The translations under genes and the position numbers were made by a program. Positions 1 to 12,758 of a stretch of DNA of 60,000 nt are shown here, one piece after another (the stretch's first letter is position 1; each line of letters opens with the position of its first letter). Where the stretch lies: positions 8,709,034 through 8,769,033 of the forward strand of contig CM022672.1 in assembly GCA_012295275.1 (NCBI GenBank), read 5' to 3'. Source of the stretch: Chrysomallon squamiferum. Taxonomy: Eukaryota > Mollusca > Gastropoda > Neomphalida > Peltospiridae. The notes below the pieces were generated by a model. It did no database searches, was not told the DNA's origin, and saw only the letters and a program-made list of their open reading frames with translations.

Positions 1-227
1 TTTAAAATTTACTTAACTTTTATTTTCATTACATAAGCTATATTTCAGTAAAATTTAAAACAGAGTGATATATTAATATTTTCAGAAATTACTGTAGTCT
101 GTACATTTTCTTTTTTCTTTTTAAAGCACAGGAATAATACATAAAAATGGACTTGCAACAATTTAAGTGCTTACAAATTTTAAACTAAATAGACACAAAC
201 AATAATTTGAAATTTGGGCTGTTTTAT

Positions 228-241
228 TCAAAAAAAAAAAA

Positions 242-275
<34 letters not shown>

Positions 276-301
276 AATAAAATAAAATAAAATAAAATAA
301 T
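228..301 (+). repeat. A tract, (AAT)n and (AAAAT)n
   Basis: Compound simple repeat: about 13 A, about 10 AAT units, then about six AAAAT units. Confidence 0.95.
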
Positions 302-1029
302 TAATTAATAAAAGACAGGAAAGATGGCAGCCTTCATTTTCAATAGCCAAGTTTCTTTCAACTCAAAAAATTAACAGGCTCATTTTATTAATGTAACAAT
401 ATTGTTTCTGTAACTGTAGAATATTATTTACATATGTAAATTATTAACAGTCTGAAATACAATAGTAAATATACCATTTTGAAACTGTATCAGATGCACA
501 GTTGCTATTCCATATTACTGAATAATGAGAGGTCTGGAAACTATTCAAAGATATTTCTATAATGTAAAACAGTATTATTCACATTTTTGTATCACTAACA
601 ATGATCTGCACACTTCTATTCCATAATACAGAATCTTTACTTTTTTTATATAACTAACAGTGGTCTGAAATAATTTTATAAATAATCTGATTTTTTTTTT
701 TTTTTTTTAACTGCAAACTGATATTCCATATTAAATAATACATTTAGGTCTTAGGGGAGTATAACAAGATATTTCCAGGGTTTGTTATTAATCTTTAATA
801 ATAATGAATTACGACACCCTTCAAAATTCAATAGGTTACACTCCAACAAGATATTAAAAAAAGTTAGCTTGCAACATGGCATTGTTTATGATTGATTGGT
901 GATATATCAATACAATGTGTTTCTGTTACTGCTATATATATTAATGTATAATGCAACCCATGCAGTTTTGATATGGAACCTTAACTGTCCACTGCAACCC
1001 ATACAGAGAACCCAAACTCTATCACCTAT

Positions 1030-1212
1030 TCAAATCCAATGGATCATGTTTTAGTCCTATGTAATAATCACTGTAGTCTAATGGATCACATGTAGTAGTC
1101 CAGTGGATCAGATTTGGCAATCTAGTGAAAACTCATTACTGTAATCCAGTGGAACAATCACTGCAGTTCAGTGAAACACTCACTGTAAACCAATGGACTC
1201 CTACTGTTATCC
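1030..1212 (+). repeat. Degenerate tandem repeat, about 25-35-bp unit
   Basis: The motif ATCACTGTAGTCCAGTGGA recurs with changes about seven times (for example AATCACTGTAGTCTAATGGA, GTAGTCCAGTGGATCA, AATCACTGCAGTTCAGTGAA, CTCACTGTAAACCAATGGA). It is markedly different in composition from the flanks. Confidence 0.75.
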
Positions 1213-2079
1213 AGTAGCTACAGGTTTTACTGTTTTGGTGTAAAAGTTCACAGCTTATAATGCCCAGTGATTTAATATCTCAAGAGAGAACAAAATAAAG
1301 TATACCATGCAACAGTATACTGTTATCTTTAATTAATTTATATTATACACCCCTATAGAAATGAGAGACTGTTTTTCAAAAAACAACAGCAATCCAAAAA
1401 AACAAGACAAATGCAAACTTGCTATTGCACAATATATTTAACATGAGGAATGTGCGGCACAACTTAAAATCGTAAACAAAATATTTTAATAGTTATAAAC
1501 ATCAATGTATAAAATAAAAAAGTATTGAAAACAGAATGTAAAGCTACAAATATTATGTCAAGTAATATTAAAATATAAAAATAACAGTAACAAAACAAAT
1601 AATAACAAAATATATTATTAATAAACCATATAATAATGGCAACAATAATAATAACAATGATAATATTAATTTTTTTTGCTGTAAAAATGATGACTACTAA
1701 TACTACTACTACCACTACTACTACTACTAATAATTATGATGATGATGATGATAGTCAATCCTCTTAATCTTTTTTGATGTTGAGACTCTTAAGTCATTAA
1801 GCAACTTCTTAATTTTTGTGTTTTCTGATTAAACTTGATTAGACAATGGGTACAAATTTAAATTTTAAAAAAGATTAATAAACTTTTTTTTTAAAACATA
1901 ATACAAAAATTAAGGAATGAAAAACACACTGTGAGGGAGTTTGTTTCTATCCCAACTACTTACCAGTTCTGAATAATTATTTTAATTTTGTCATTTATAT
2001 AATTATTTGATTCATTCATTTTGGTTTCTACTACTTAAATGAGAAAATATGATTAATGTATAATTCACATATATAATTA

Positions 2080-2117
<38 letters not shown>

Positions 2118-3291
2118 AATCAAAGAAAGAAAATCAATTTATGGTCCCAGGGTTTAGAAACCAAATGGGGTTGACCAAATAACAGTTCAATTAAAAAAAT
2201 AATAATAATAAGACTTTCTGGTCATAATTTAGTGAAAAATTGATATTGGAAGCTTCTATTGATAACTGGAAGAAACAAACCCTAACTAACTCACAGTCCC
2301 CAGTGTTATACACATTAAGTGTGGTTGACCAAATATTTGTCAATGTGCATAAATATTTTGAAAAAAGAAAATCAAGAAATCAATTTGGGAAGTTTTTGTT
2401 TCATTTTAGATAAAAGAAAAAATAGAAAAAAATATATATATCACAAAGTATCAATATGAATTAGATTGCAAATGCTTATAACATTTATAACAAATACCTT
2501 ATAACTATTGTATTTATATTTTCCAAGTAATGGTTAAGACTTGGTTTATCTGTAAAACTTTCAGAATTAAGGTCAATCAAGGACAGTATACATAGGTGAC
2601 CGATAAGAAGTTTTACTGATATTTCAGTGTGTAATATGTGAAGTGTAACATATGTTAGAATAGGAAAATGTGTTGGAGATAAAATAAAAAATTGTAAGTT
2701 AAAATTAAAATTAGAAATAATAGTTTATTTAAATAATATTAGAAATAAATAGTTTATTTTAATAATATAAATATTGGGAAACATTTTGTTTTGTCACAAT
2801 TTCAAAAATTAGATTTACATTAAATACTGTTGATTTTTCTTTTTTTTTTTTCCTTTTTAAAAATTCAATGTTGAAAAGGATGAAAAAAAAATCTTTCCAT
2901 TAACATAAAACAATAAAAATAACAAAGTATTTTTAAAATCCAATACAGAAATTGAAAACAAAGATTAACAGTGAATAATTTGCCTGAGATAACACATAAT
3001 AAAAAATAAATTCAAACAAGAATTAAGTAACTGTCCATGCTAATCTACATCCAGTATACTATATCTATTTGAAGTAACAGTAAAATATCAAACATTATAT
3101 AACTAAATTCAGTTTTCTGTTCACATAAATAAGTTTCTTGTTTTCAAATAAATTAAACTGTTCTTTAAGCCTATAAATGTTAATTCATTTTCTCATTAAT
3201 TAACTTGATAAAATAATTTATTGTTGTTATTATAGCAATTACATTAATTATTTAATTCAAGTGTTCTGATGAATTAATTCATTCATCATCA

Positions 3292-3294
<3 letters not shown>

Positions 3295-3356
<62 letters not shown>
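3295..3356 (+). repeat. (ATT)n microsatellite
   Basis: About 20 nearly uninterrupted ATT units. Confidence 0.97.
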
Positions 3357-5468
3357 TACAAAGTACATGTAACTAAAAAAAAAAAACAATTATAAAAAGA
3401 CATTTCATTACTGACATACTCAAGATAGAAAAACATTCAACATATTCAACTTAAACAATAACAAAACTGACAAAGAATAAAAATACTGCAAAACATTATA
3501 ATACTATAACTGTATTTATAAAATGATTTTTATTCAGCTATGAACTATGAGAACAAGAATACTAAATTAAATATATGCTATGTACATGCTATGTACATGC
3601 TATCTACATTCTAAAGGTATCTGTAACATTTCAAACATAAAATATTTATTATTTGACTTCTTCTAAATAGCTTTGGCCATGATGATCTGTTCGGGCATTT
3701 TCTATTTTTTTGTTATATTTTATTTTATTATTATATATTTTTTTTTTTTCTATCTTAATTTTTAAAAAAAATAAACAATTTTTTTTTTTTTAAATTAAAA
3801 AGCTTGTTTATTGTTTGTTTTGGTTTGGTTTTTTTTTTTTTTTTTTTTTTCTTTGTCAAAATATTAATTATAATGTAAGTTAAAAACAATTATAATCTGA
3901 AAAAAAAGAAAGAAATAAAGATTATGCAGAAAATCTGCACCTTAGTCATTATCTGAGTCATAATTATGTTACCTAAAAATATAATTCAATGTCCTATTTG
4001 TATTTATATATTCTACATAAATATTTTCATATATATTTTTGAGAAACTGAATAATTCTACTTGATAATGTGCTGGTTGTGTACACAATATCATTTATATA
4101 AACATTATGTTTATACTCTAACATAAAATATACTCTAACAAAGTAAAAAAAATTACAAAATGTCAGTCATGAAGGCAAGTCATATAAAATACAAAGTCAT
4201 AAATAGCTAGTAGTAGCATCAAATAAAAATGTAACAAAATAAAAACAACAGAAATTGAGTATATTGTTGTGGTTCTTTTTGTAAAAGTAAAAATTCCCAG
4301 AGTGAGATGGTATTATGAATGGAATGTATTGCATCTTACAAGACTGGTCAAAGTATTATACTGAAAGAGTATCTAATGTCCAATATCACTCCTCCTCTCT
4401 TGTTAAAAAGCCCCAGAAGTATGTATATCTGTCTGTTTCTGTTCTAACCTTTTTTTCAAATACTGGCATTTTTGTCACCAGCACCAAAGGCCAGATCACT
4501 GTCATTCTGACAAGCTCATTTGACAAATATTAAAGTTTTGTTTTAATTAGATAAATTTTATCACATTAGACATGCTGTGATTACTTTTAAAAAATGTACT
4601 GATTTTTATTTTTAGAACTACTTCTATTTTAACATTATTTGTAAAAAAATAAAAAATAAAAGATGTTTAACTGTTTGATTTTCCACCCTTCTGAATAATA
4701 TATGTTTTATCAATACCAGTGAGAAATTCAGTTAAAAAATATCAGTCATTAAACTGTTTAATGCTGACCTTTTTATACCCAGAAGACTATGACAAAATTT
4801 CAGATAAAAAATGTGACAATCATTAAATAATGTTTACTTCTCAAATTTTGCCATAATTTTCCTTTCAATATATTATCTCTATCACCTCTGCTTATGAAAA
4901 AATTTGAAATAAGAATAGCAATCAAAACTGTTCTGCTGTTGTTTAAGTTCTATGCTTTACACTATTTTTGCAAAGTGGCACATAATCCAACAATTCACTT
5001 AATGAAAATGTCTTTCTACAGACACACAGTAGAAACATGGCTCTGTATAAACATAAATGGCTCATGATGCTTTTCCTTATTAACACAGATCATTATTTGA
5101 TGGCGTAATTACTATACACAAATTCATAAAGAGAAACTGAAATGAATTCTTAAAACATAAATGGTTCTATCCTTGACCCATTATGCTTCATGTTAAAGAG
5201 TTTGTGGAACGGGAACAAACAGTGATCTCCTACCAATACCCTGTTCCACTGTCTTTCTTCTCTGTTGCATATATAGGACTAAGGCAAAAAATATTCTAAA
5301 AACTGAAAATTAAAAACAAATATATATAATATATACGATACTAAAAATAAAAGTTATGTTTAATATTCAACTACTATTATTACTACTACTAATAATAAAA
5401 ATAATAACAGTGTTGAATAATAATATTATTAATGCTGAATATAATAATAATAATAATGTGATAACAAT

Positions 5469-5489
5469 AGTAATAATAATAATAATAAT

Positions 5490-5537
<48 letters not shown>

Positions 5538-5538
5538 T
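5469..5538 (+). repeat. (AAT)n microsatellite, interrupted
   Basis: About 22 AAT units with a short interruption. They create a poly-Ile ORF that should not be annotated. Confidence 0.95.
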
Positions 5539-7032
5539 CATCACCATCATCTTCTTGTTGATAATTTATTATAATAATACTAGTAGTAACATTTATTAGA
5601 ATAATAATAGCAATAGAAGTGATTAAATCTATGAATGGTATTTAAATTGTTTATTTACAGTAATTAATAAGATGCGAAAACATTGAAGACAAAATATTCA
5701 CAAACCGTTAATAGCTTGACTTTAAATATTAACACTAGATGATAATACATTTTTTCTTAAAAATCTATGTATTTAAATAATTAAATATAACTTCACAATA
5801 TTAATAAAATTATTAATAATTTTTTGAAAGTAATATTAACAAAAATATCACAAAACATTTAATGATATGAAATCTTATTTTTTCTACAGTAAGTTACAAG
5901 TGAAAGAAATATATTTCATTGACAGAAAGAAAACAACACATTTACAATAGTAACAGTTTATACATATATATAAATATCTTATGATTAATGTGACCAGCAA
6001 ATTGAAAACAATTATAACACTTTCCTAAAACTGTACAGTTTAATTCAAAGAATAAATTAGATATTTATAAATATTTTACATTATTAATTCACATACATCA
6101 TAATACTACTTTCTACAACATTTTTAAGAAAATAACACATCCAAAGATCTTTAATAATATTGAATCTCTTACACCAAATTGCAAATAATACCTTAACACA
6201 GTATTTAACAGTCAATTTACACATAAAACAAAATGTTTTTTTCTAGATTTTCTTCTCTTTTTAAAAACCCTAAAACATTTCAGCATTTCAAACTGTAGAA
6301 AATAATAATTAAACATTTGTTATATGAGGTTCTGAGCAAAGTAAAGTTTAACATTCAGACAGCAAATGAAAAAAAACGGAAGCCCCTCCATATGAGCTAC
6401 AAGTATTCAATTTCTTTAAAAAATAACAATAAAAAAATAAAAATATATATGTTGTGTACAATAGTTTAATTTTGTCATATGAACAGCAGTGTTATCTATA
6501 ATTCAGCAAACTGCTAGTATTTCTAAATAACAAATATAATTCTGCAAAAACAGTCATTAAGAAACTGTCACAAAATGAACTTTAATGCTGGTTGTAAACA
6601 AAAGAATTTTTAAGATACAAATAAAATAATTATCTAAAAGAAACTAATGTATGTTTTGTTTGTTTTTGAATAAAATATATATCCTCTATTAGCTATAAAA
6701 AAAAAAAATAATAATAATAATAAAAACAACATATTAACAATAATCTTTGTTTAAAGACACTAATTCTATGGCTATATTACAAATGAATAAACTGCACCAA
6801 TAGTTAAAATATTTCAAACAAAAATAATGAGAATGACTACAGTAAATATAATAGAATTGCCTACGACAGTAGATGAATTTATTTGTTCAAGCTGGTAACG
6901 TTGAGACTAAAAGCACCAGAAGTTTTACACACTGCAACATTTTCACACCTAAAGCATTTACAACATCAACATCAACAATTAGTGTTAGGAGTTGAAGAAA
7001 CTGGTTTTGTAGAAATTAATGTTCCAAATTTT

Positions 7033-7077
<45 letters not shown>

Positions 7078-7408
7078 GCCAGTATAATTACAACACTAAC
7101 AGCAAATTTTTAAACCACCCCAAATTTTGTTTATGCAATCTGCCATCTAATAATAAAAAAATTAACAAGCTTTTACTTAAAACATGTGAAGTAGCTGCAA
7201 AATAAGTAAGCGATAAATAAATTAATGAATGAATGAATGAGTTAATGAATAAATAAATAATTATTTAATTTTTCCCCATTATTATATTTTGCAGTTATAA
7301 TAATTTAATATTAAAAAGAAGAAAATTAAATATAAAATTACAAATACTTTCTACTGCAAAAAATATTCTCTCTATTAAAGTATTTCCATATTTGTTTGAT
7401 ATCATCTC

Positions 7409-7410
<2 letters not shown>

Positions 7411-7439
<29 letters not shown>

Positions 7440-7444
7440 TGTAT
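7411..7444 (+). repeat. (ATGT)n microsatellite
   Basis: Eight ATGT units, uninterrupted. An (AAT)n tract lies at 7034-7077, and (ATTT)n runs follow at 7863-7978. Confidence 0.95.
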
Positions 7445-8663
7445 ATTTCAGATTATACAAAGCAATTTAATTTATGTATGGGCATTTTATTATTAATATT
7501 ATTATGACTGTTATTATCATTATTGTTATTATTATTAAATCAAACTCCAATCAGAAAGGGTTAGTATTTTAAACCAGTGCAGTTCACCTCAAAAAAAAAA
7601 ATCCACAAAAACTTTGAAATAATGAATTCAGTTTGGTTCAAGACTAAATGATCTGAGATAGTTCCTTTGTCTCTGAAATAATTTATCTATTGAGAAAGGT
7701 TAAAAGAAGTTTCTCCTTTTCTACTATACTATAAACTGTAACAAAATATCTAAAACAGTAACACTGCAGTCTAATTCCTTACCTCTAAAAGCACTATCTC
7801 TATTTCACTGCAAACACATGTATACTATTGCTATAGCCTTCCTGATTTTTTTTTTATCAGCTTTATTTTACTTATTTATTTAAATTATTTATTTATTTAT
7901 TTATTTTATTACTTATTTAATTATTTATTTAAATTACTTTAGTCATTTATTTATTTATTTATTTATTTATTTATTATTTACAAGATATTTCCATTACAAT
8001 ACAATTTTATTCAGTTTTTATCAAAAGAAGTAAAATATATTTACATATTCTAAGAACAGAAATGGAAAAAAAACAAAAAAACAACCCATTTTGCATTATG
8101 TATTGAAAACAGAAATTAAAATAATGTTGATAAAACATAATTTAATTTTTTGAAAAAAGCAACAGCCTAACACAATGAATAGTCATGCACACACACAAAA
8201 TGTGATCACAGCTAAAGAAATTGATCTAATTAATTTTTTAATCAATAAATTTGTATTATTATTATGATCAATATCGTTTGGGGGTCTTAAAAAAATACTG
8301 TTTTACTAAAGAAGCATGTAGCTTGAAACAGTTTAAAATGTACTCACTGATAAGAAATATATATTTTTAGAAATAAAACTATAAAATGTTAAAAATACAT
8401 GAAAACATTTAGATAAATTAATGAGTTAATGAAAACGCTAGAAATGAATAATAATAATTATTATTATTATTATTATTATTACTGTAATAAGAATAATAAA
8501 TAATAAAAACAATATTAGTAAAAATAAAGATAATAATAATTGTAAAAGGTAAATGTAATATTTTTAAATGATTTTTCTGCTATGAACTTACTAGAATACT
8601 CAAATATTTCTACCTGCACTTTCTTTATACTAGATTTTATATTTCAAATAAAACTGATTTTAA

Positions 8664-8674
8664 TATATTGAAAA

Positions 8675-8709
<35 letters not shown>

Positions 8710-8711
8710 AT
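8664..8711 (+). repeat. (AAAT)n microsatellite
   Basis: About 11 AAAT units, about 110 bp beyond the GC-richer block after the CAAX exon. Confidence 0.95.
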
Positions 8712-8819
8712 CTGTGTATGCTTTAAAATAATACTTACATATAAAAAAAAAAAAATGCATTTTAATATGCATTTAAATATTTCAATCCAGAACCATTTTT
8801 TTCTACCAATTTCTTTACT

Positions 8820-8972
8820 GTATGATCTCATGCATCTATCTAGTGAATGCGTGAAGGGAAAACACACACAACATCAAGAAGCTACAGTGGAATGTTCTAA
8901 TCATGCTTGCTGCTCAGAGAGAGGGACTACTCCAGTCATGGCCAGTGAGAAATGTCCACTTACATGAAATGG
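8820..8972 (-). other. cpx: Proximal 3' UTR of CAAX-form complexin
   Basis: Directly after the CAAX-form stop, the minus strand keeps a higher GC content for about 150 nt before returning to AT-rich repeat DNA. No continuing frame is seen. A GTAAGT occurs shortly after the stop (about 8965), so an additional 3' UTR splice cannot be excluded. The extent of the UTR is inferred from composition. Confidence 0.5.
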
Positions 8973-9076
8973 CTACTGGACAACGCACTTCTGAGTTATG
9001 TCCCCTACACTGTCAGCAATTTTAGATGGCAGATCACTCACTTTAGATTGGAGTTCGCTTAAGTTTGTGGGGAAGG
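8973..9076 (-). CDS. cpx: Complexin distal last exon with CAAX box
   Basis: A strong acceptor (CTCTTTTTTCCTGTTTTCAG) precedes 9076. Joined at phase 1 to the internal donor after 13815, the exon encodes a Thr completed across the junction and 33 more residues. These include a probable amphipathic helix (LSELQSKVSDLPSKIADSVG) and the C-terminus DITQKCVVQ, with a stop at 8975-8973. CVVQ is a CAAX motif with Gln in the X position, a known farnesyltransferase preference. Drosophila complexin has a comparable prenylated splice form. An amphipathic helix next to a lipid anchor is a known way complexin C-termini bind synaptic vesicle membranes. The full isoform is 148 residues without microexons. The exon sits in an island of higher GC (about 8840-9200), unlike the AT-rich DNA on either side. 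Confidence 0.9.
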
Positions 9077-10017
9077 CTGAAAACAGGAAAAAAGAGACGA
9101 TTGCACACGCAAGTCAACACAGCACATTAACATCATCACAGGCAGCAAAAATGTGTGTTGGCAACAGTTCATCTTTACAACATGGACATGGGTGGAAAGG
9201 GAGATAAATGCATATCAAATGATAATTCAGCATATATCAAAAAAAAAAAAAAGTGATTTGCATACCATTATTCTTTTGATTATTATTACTACTATTTTAT
9301 TTTTTATTTTTTTTTATTACATTTTTTATTTTTTATTTTATTTTTTTTTATTATTATTATTTTCATTGGCTTTTATTTTTTTTTCTCTAATTCTTTTTCT
9401 TTAACAGTTATTATTATAAATAATTTAATTTAATTATAAAAAATGACATAACACCCTTTTTTCCTAAAAACTATTACTATTATTAGATTCAGGTTTTTAA
9501 AAAATTTGATATCATAAGTAGTAAGAATAGCATTGATTTTAATACAAATAAAAAAAGGATTTAATATAAATTACATATTAAATATTAATATTAAATTATA
9601 TTTTTGTTGTCAAATGATCTGCAATTAAATTTTTTGGACCAAATTCTACAAGCTGGCTATTATAAATTTAATTATATTTAAAAGGAAAAAAAGGTCAAAG
9701 CTTTTTTTAATAAATGGAAATTCAGTTCATGTATCAGATTCCTTATTAAATCAATATATATTTTTACACTCCAAAATTCATTTATAAATGTTTTGAATCC
9801 TCTTTTTTCTTTTAGCATCACATAAAGGAAAAGTGCACTGGGATTTGACAAAGATTCAATAAAAACTGGTGATGAGCAAAATGTGATTATAAAAAAAAGA
9901 ACAACCCATGCAGAAGAATCAGTAAGAAATAAAATTCATGTCAGAATCAGTTGTTAAAATATACATCATGCATGTAACTGAATCAAAGCATTCAAATAAA
10001 AAATAAAAATACAGAAG

Positions 10018-10070
<53 letters not shown>

Positions 10071-12712
10071 TACTGATAAAAATAAATAAAATAATAACAA
10101 ATAAATAATAAACAAATAGATAATAAAATAAAATAAATAAATAAAAAATTAAAAAAAATAAAAACAAATATTAATAATAAAAAAGTCATAATTATCAAGG
10201 CCATGTTATACCAAACATTGAATTCTCTGGTGTATCATGTAAATATATCTTTCATCTGGTTTTGAGTCTGTGTGTTTCATCATATTAATTGTAACTATTT
10301 TTACTTGAATAAAACTTTATAATAATGAAAAAAAAAAAAAGACTTTTGGTTCTTAACAAAAGAACTGGATTTCTCTATGATACCTTCTTTTTGTGTATTA
10401 TTTTCAAATTTTGTTTTAATGAAAATCATAATTTTACAAACATGATTTTCACACTTTAAGAGAAATATATTTTGAAATAATATATTATGTATACAATACT
10501 CATTTTTATATATTTTGCATTTCACAACATATCTTCAAAAAAACTATTTTTCATTTGACAACTTTTGGTTAAAATAAATTTTTCCTTTTGTTCACTTACT
10601 TATTTTCAGTATTTCTTTTTTCCCATATAAATTAAAATACTTTCATGTGTGATTTTTTTCATTTTACAATAAAATATTTTAAAGTATAATTTTTCCTATT
10701 TGGCAATAATATATATTGAATTTGATTTCTTTTCTTTTTTTAAAAATTATTATTATTAGTTTTGATTTAATAATTTCACAACAGATATGTTTAAGTAATT
10801 TTTCATTTGGCAACATACAATTTTCAGTCATTCTGACATATTACAAAGACATATGGCAACATAATTAGATTGTTAAGTATTATTTTCTATTTGGTATGTA
10901 TGCATAATTTCCAGTGTGATTTTCTATGTTTTTATATTTTCCATTCCAAGCATGAAATTTATTAGTCTGTAATATTGAGATAAAAAAAAAGGAAAAAAAA
11001 AATGAAATAATAACAATCTGAAAAAAAAAAAAAAAAAAAAAAAAATCTTGCATTCAAAAGAAACCAAATCATGATGCAACATACAGCCTAATAAAGATGT
11101 TTTTAAAACTGAAATAAAAATTTCTGTTGAAAGAAGAAAAAATATCCATAAAAAGAATGAAGAAAGAAACTTATAACACTGAGAGAAATAAAAAAAATGT
11201 GTTAAAGTTAAAAAGTTAAAAATAGTATGTATATATATATATATACAACTTCTGAATACTTTCAAAAAATACAAAATAGAATTAAATTACAACTGTAATG
11301 TTCTATTTAAAATTATAAATATGCTTTTTACTTTTTGTTTTATTATTTATTTATTTAATTTTATAATTAGAGTATTCTAAATATAAATAAATCAATAAAA
11401 ATTTGTTTATAACCAGTATGATATAAAAAAAACAGTGTATTAATATTTAATAAGTTTGTGGATTATTATTTTAATTTTGTTTTTCTTAATTTTATAATTA
11501 AAGATTTCAAATATAAATAAACTAACAAAATATAATTGCTATTCATTATGGAATAACAAAATAGTGTTTTATTTTAACTAAAATAAATTTATGGACTTTT
11601 AAAAGTTTTATTGTTTATATTTATTATTTTCTTCAACAGATATATAGAACTCATCAACAAGGGTTTAAACAATAGGCTTTGTCAACAACATGCAATTAGA
11701 AATAGCAGAAGCCTATATTAATATTTGATAATGTCATGAATTTTTTCCTTAACTGAATAATGTACATATGTAGGTATGAATGTTTGTATGTATGTATGTT
11801 CATACTTATGTTCTAAAAACTTATAAATAAACCAAACAAATAAAAAAATAATAATTAAAATATTTTTATATTCCTATTGTTTTCGTTTTAATTTATCTCC
11901 CAAATCTGTTTTTTCCTTTTTAGAAAAACATCTTTTTTTGGAAAATGCCACTGTCAAACTTTACAAATTACATGTAGCAGAGAAAAACTAAGATTGAATT
12001 ACTTGTGTCGTTGCTATCAACTTTAATTGGGTTAGGGTCTGGCTTTGCAGTTTAAAATTGTGCAATAATAGATAGCTACAGCCTGCTTTGAAAAAAATCA
12101 ATAAAATAAATCAATTTTTGGTTTTTACACTTGTGTGAAGGTTAAACATATTGGTGAAGTCAGAGTTTAATTTTAAATATTTTTTATTTATTTTCTTTTT
12201 CATTTATTTATTTATTTATTTTGATTTATTATTATTTTTCATTTTATTTTTATATGCTTGAACTAATATCTATATGCTAGCTAACTGACCCAACAAATGC
12301 AAATTTCTCAAAAATAAAGGTTTGTGTTTTTCTGGTGTTGTTTACTTTTTAAATGGTAATATGTTGAATATTATTCAATTTTAGTTATATATTTATTATA
12401 TATTTCTTAGATATATTTATTTACTGATTATTTATATTAATTTTTCAGTTGAATTATTTTATTTATATATTATACAGGTTTTTTTTGGTTTTTTAGTTGT
12501 TTTTTAAATAAATTTTATTTATTTATTATACTTATTTCCAGCATAACTGATCTATTATTTCACATTGCTAGATTAAATGAAGGGATAAAAAAACAAATCT
12601 TAAGAATTCCCTCGTTTCTCAATTTTAAAGTATCTTCATAAACTAATCATATTTGACTGAGAAATTTGACAAATCTGATTACAGTTCTAAACTGGAAAAG
12701 TAATAGATGGAG

Positions 12713-12758
<46 letters not shown>

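Larger units (their letters stand above)
1..8819. other. Gene-free region: likely distal 3' UTR and downstream DNA
   Basis: No coding exon was recognised. The stretch is AT-rich, with (AAT)n, (ATT)n, (AAAT)n and (ATGT)n tracts and a degenerate about-30-bp repeat near 1.1 kb. Short ORFs here translate as poly-Ile/Asn/Leu from simple repeats. Part may be 3' UTR of complexin, but with TTTATT/AATAAA strings everywhere the end cannot be placed by eye. Confidence 0.5.

Noticed and set aside
5356-5574. Poly-Ile/Asn/Leu ORFs (also at 7.0, 9.2, 10.0, 27.4 and 33.6 kb)
   Set aside because: They are translations of (AAT)n, (ATT)n, (ATTT)n and similar repeats, with no gene context.
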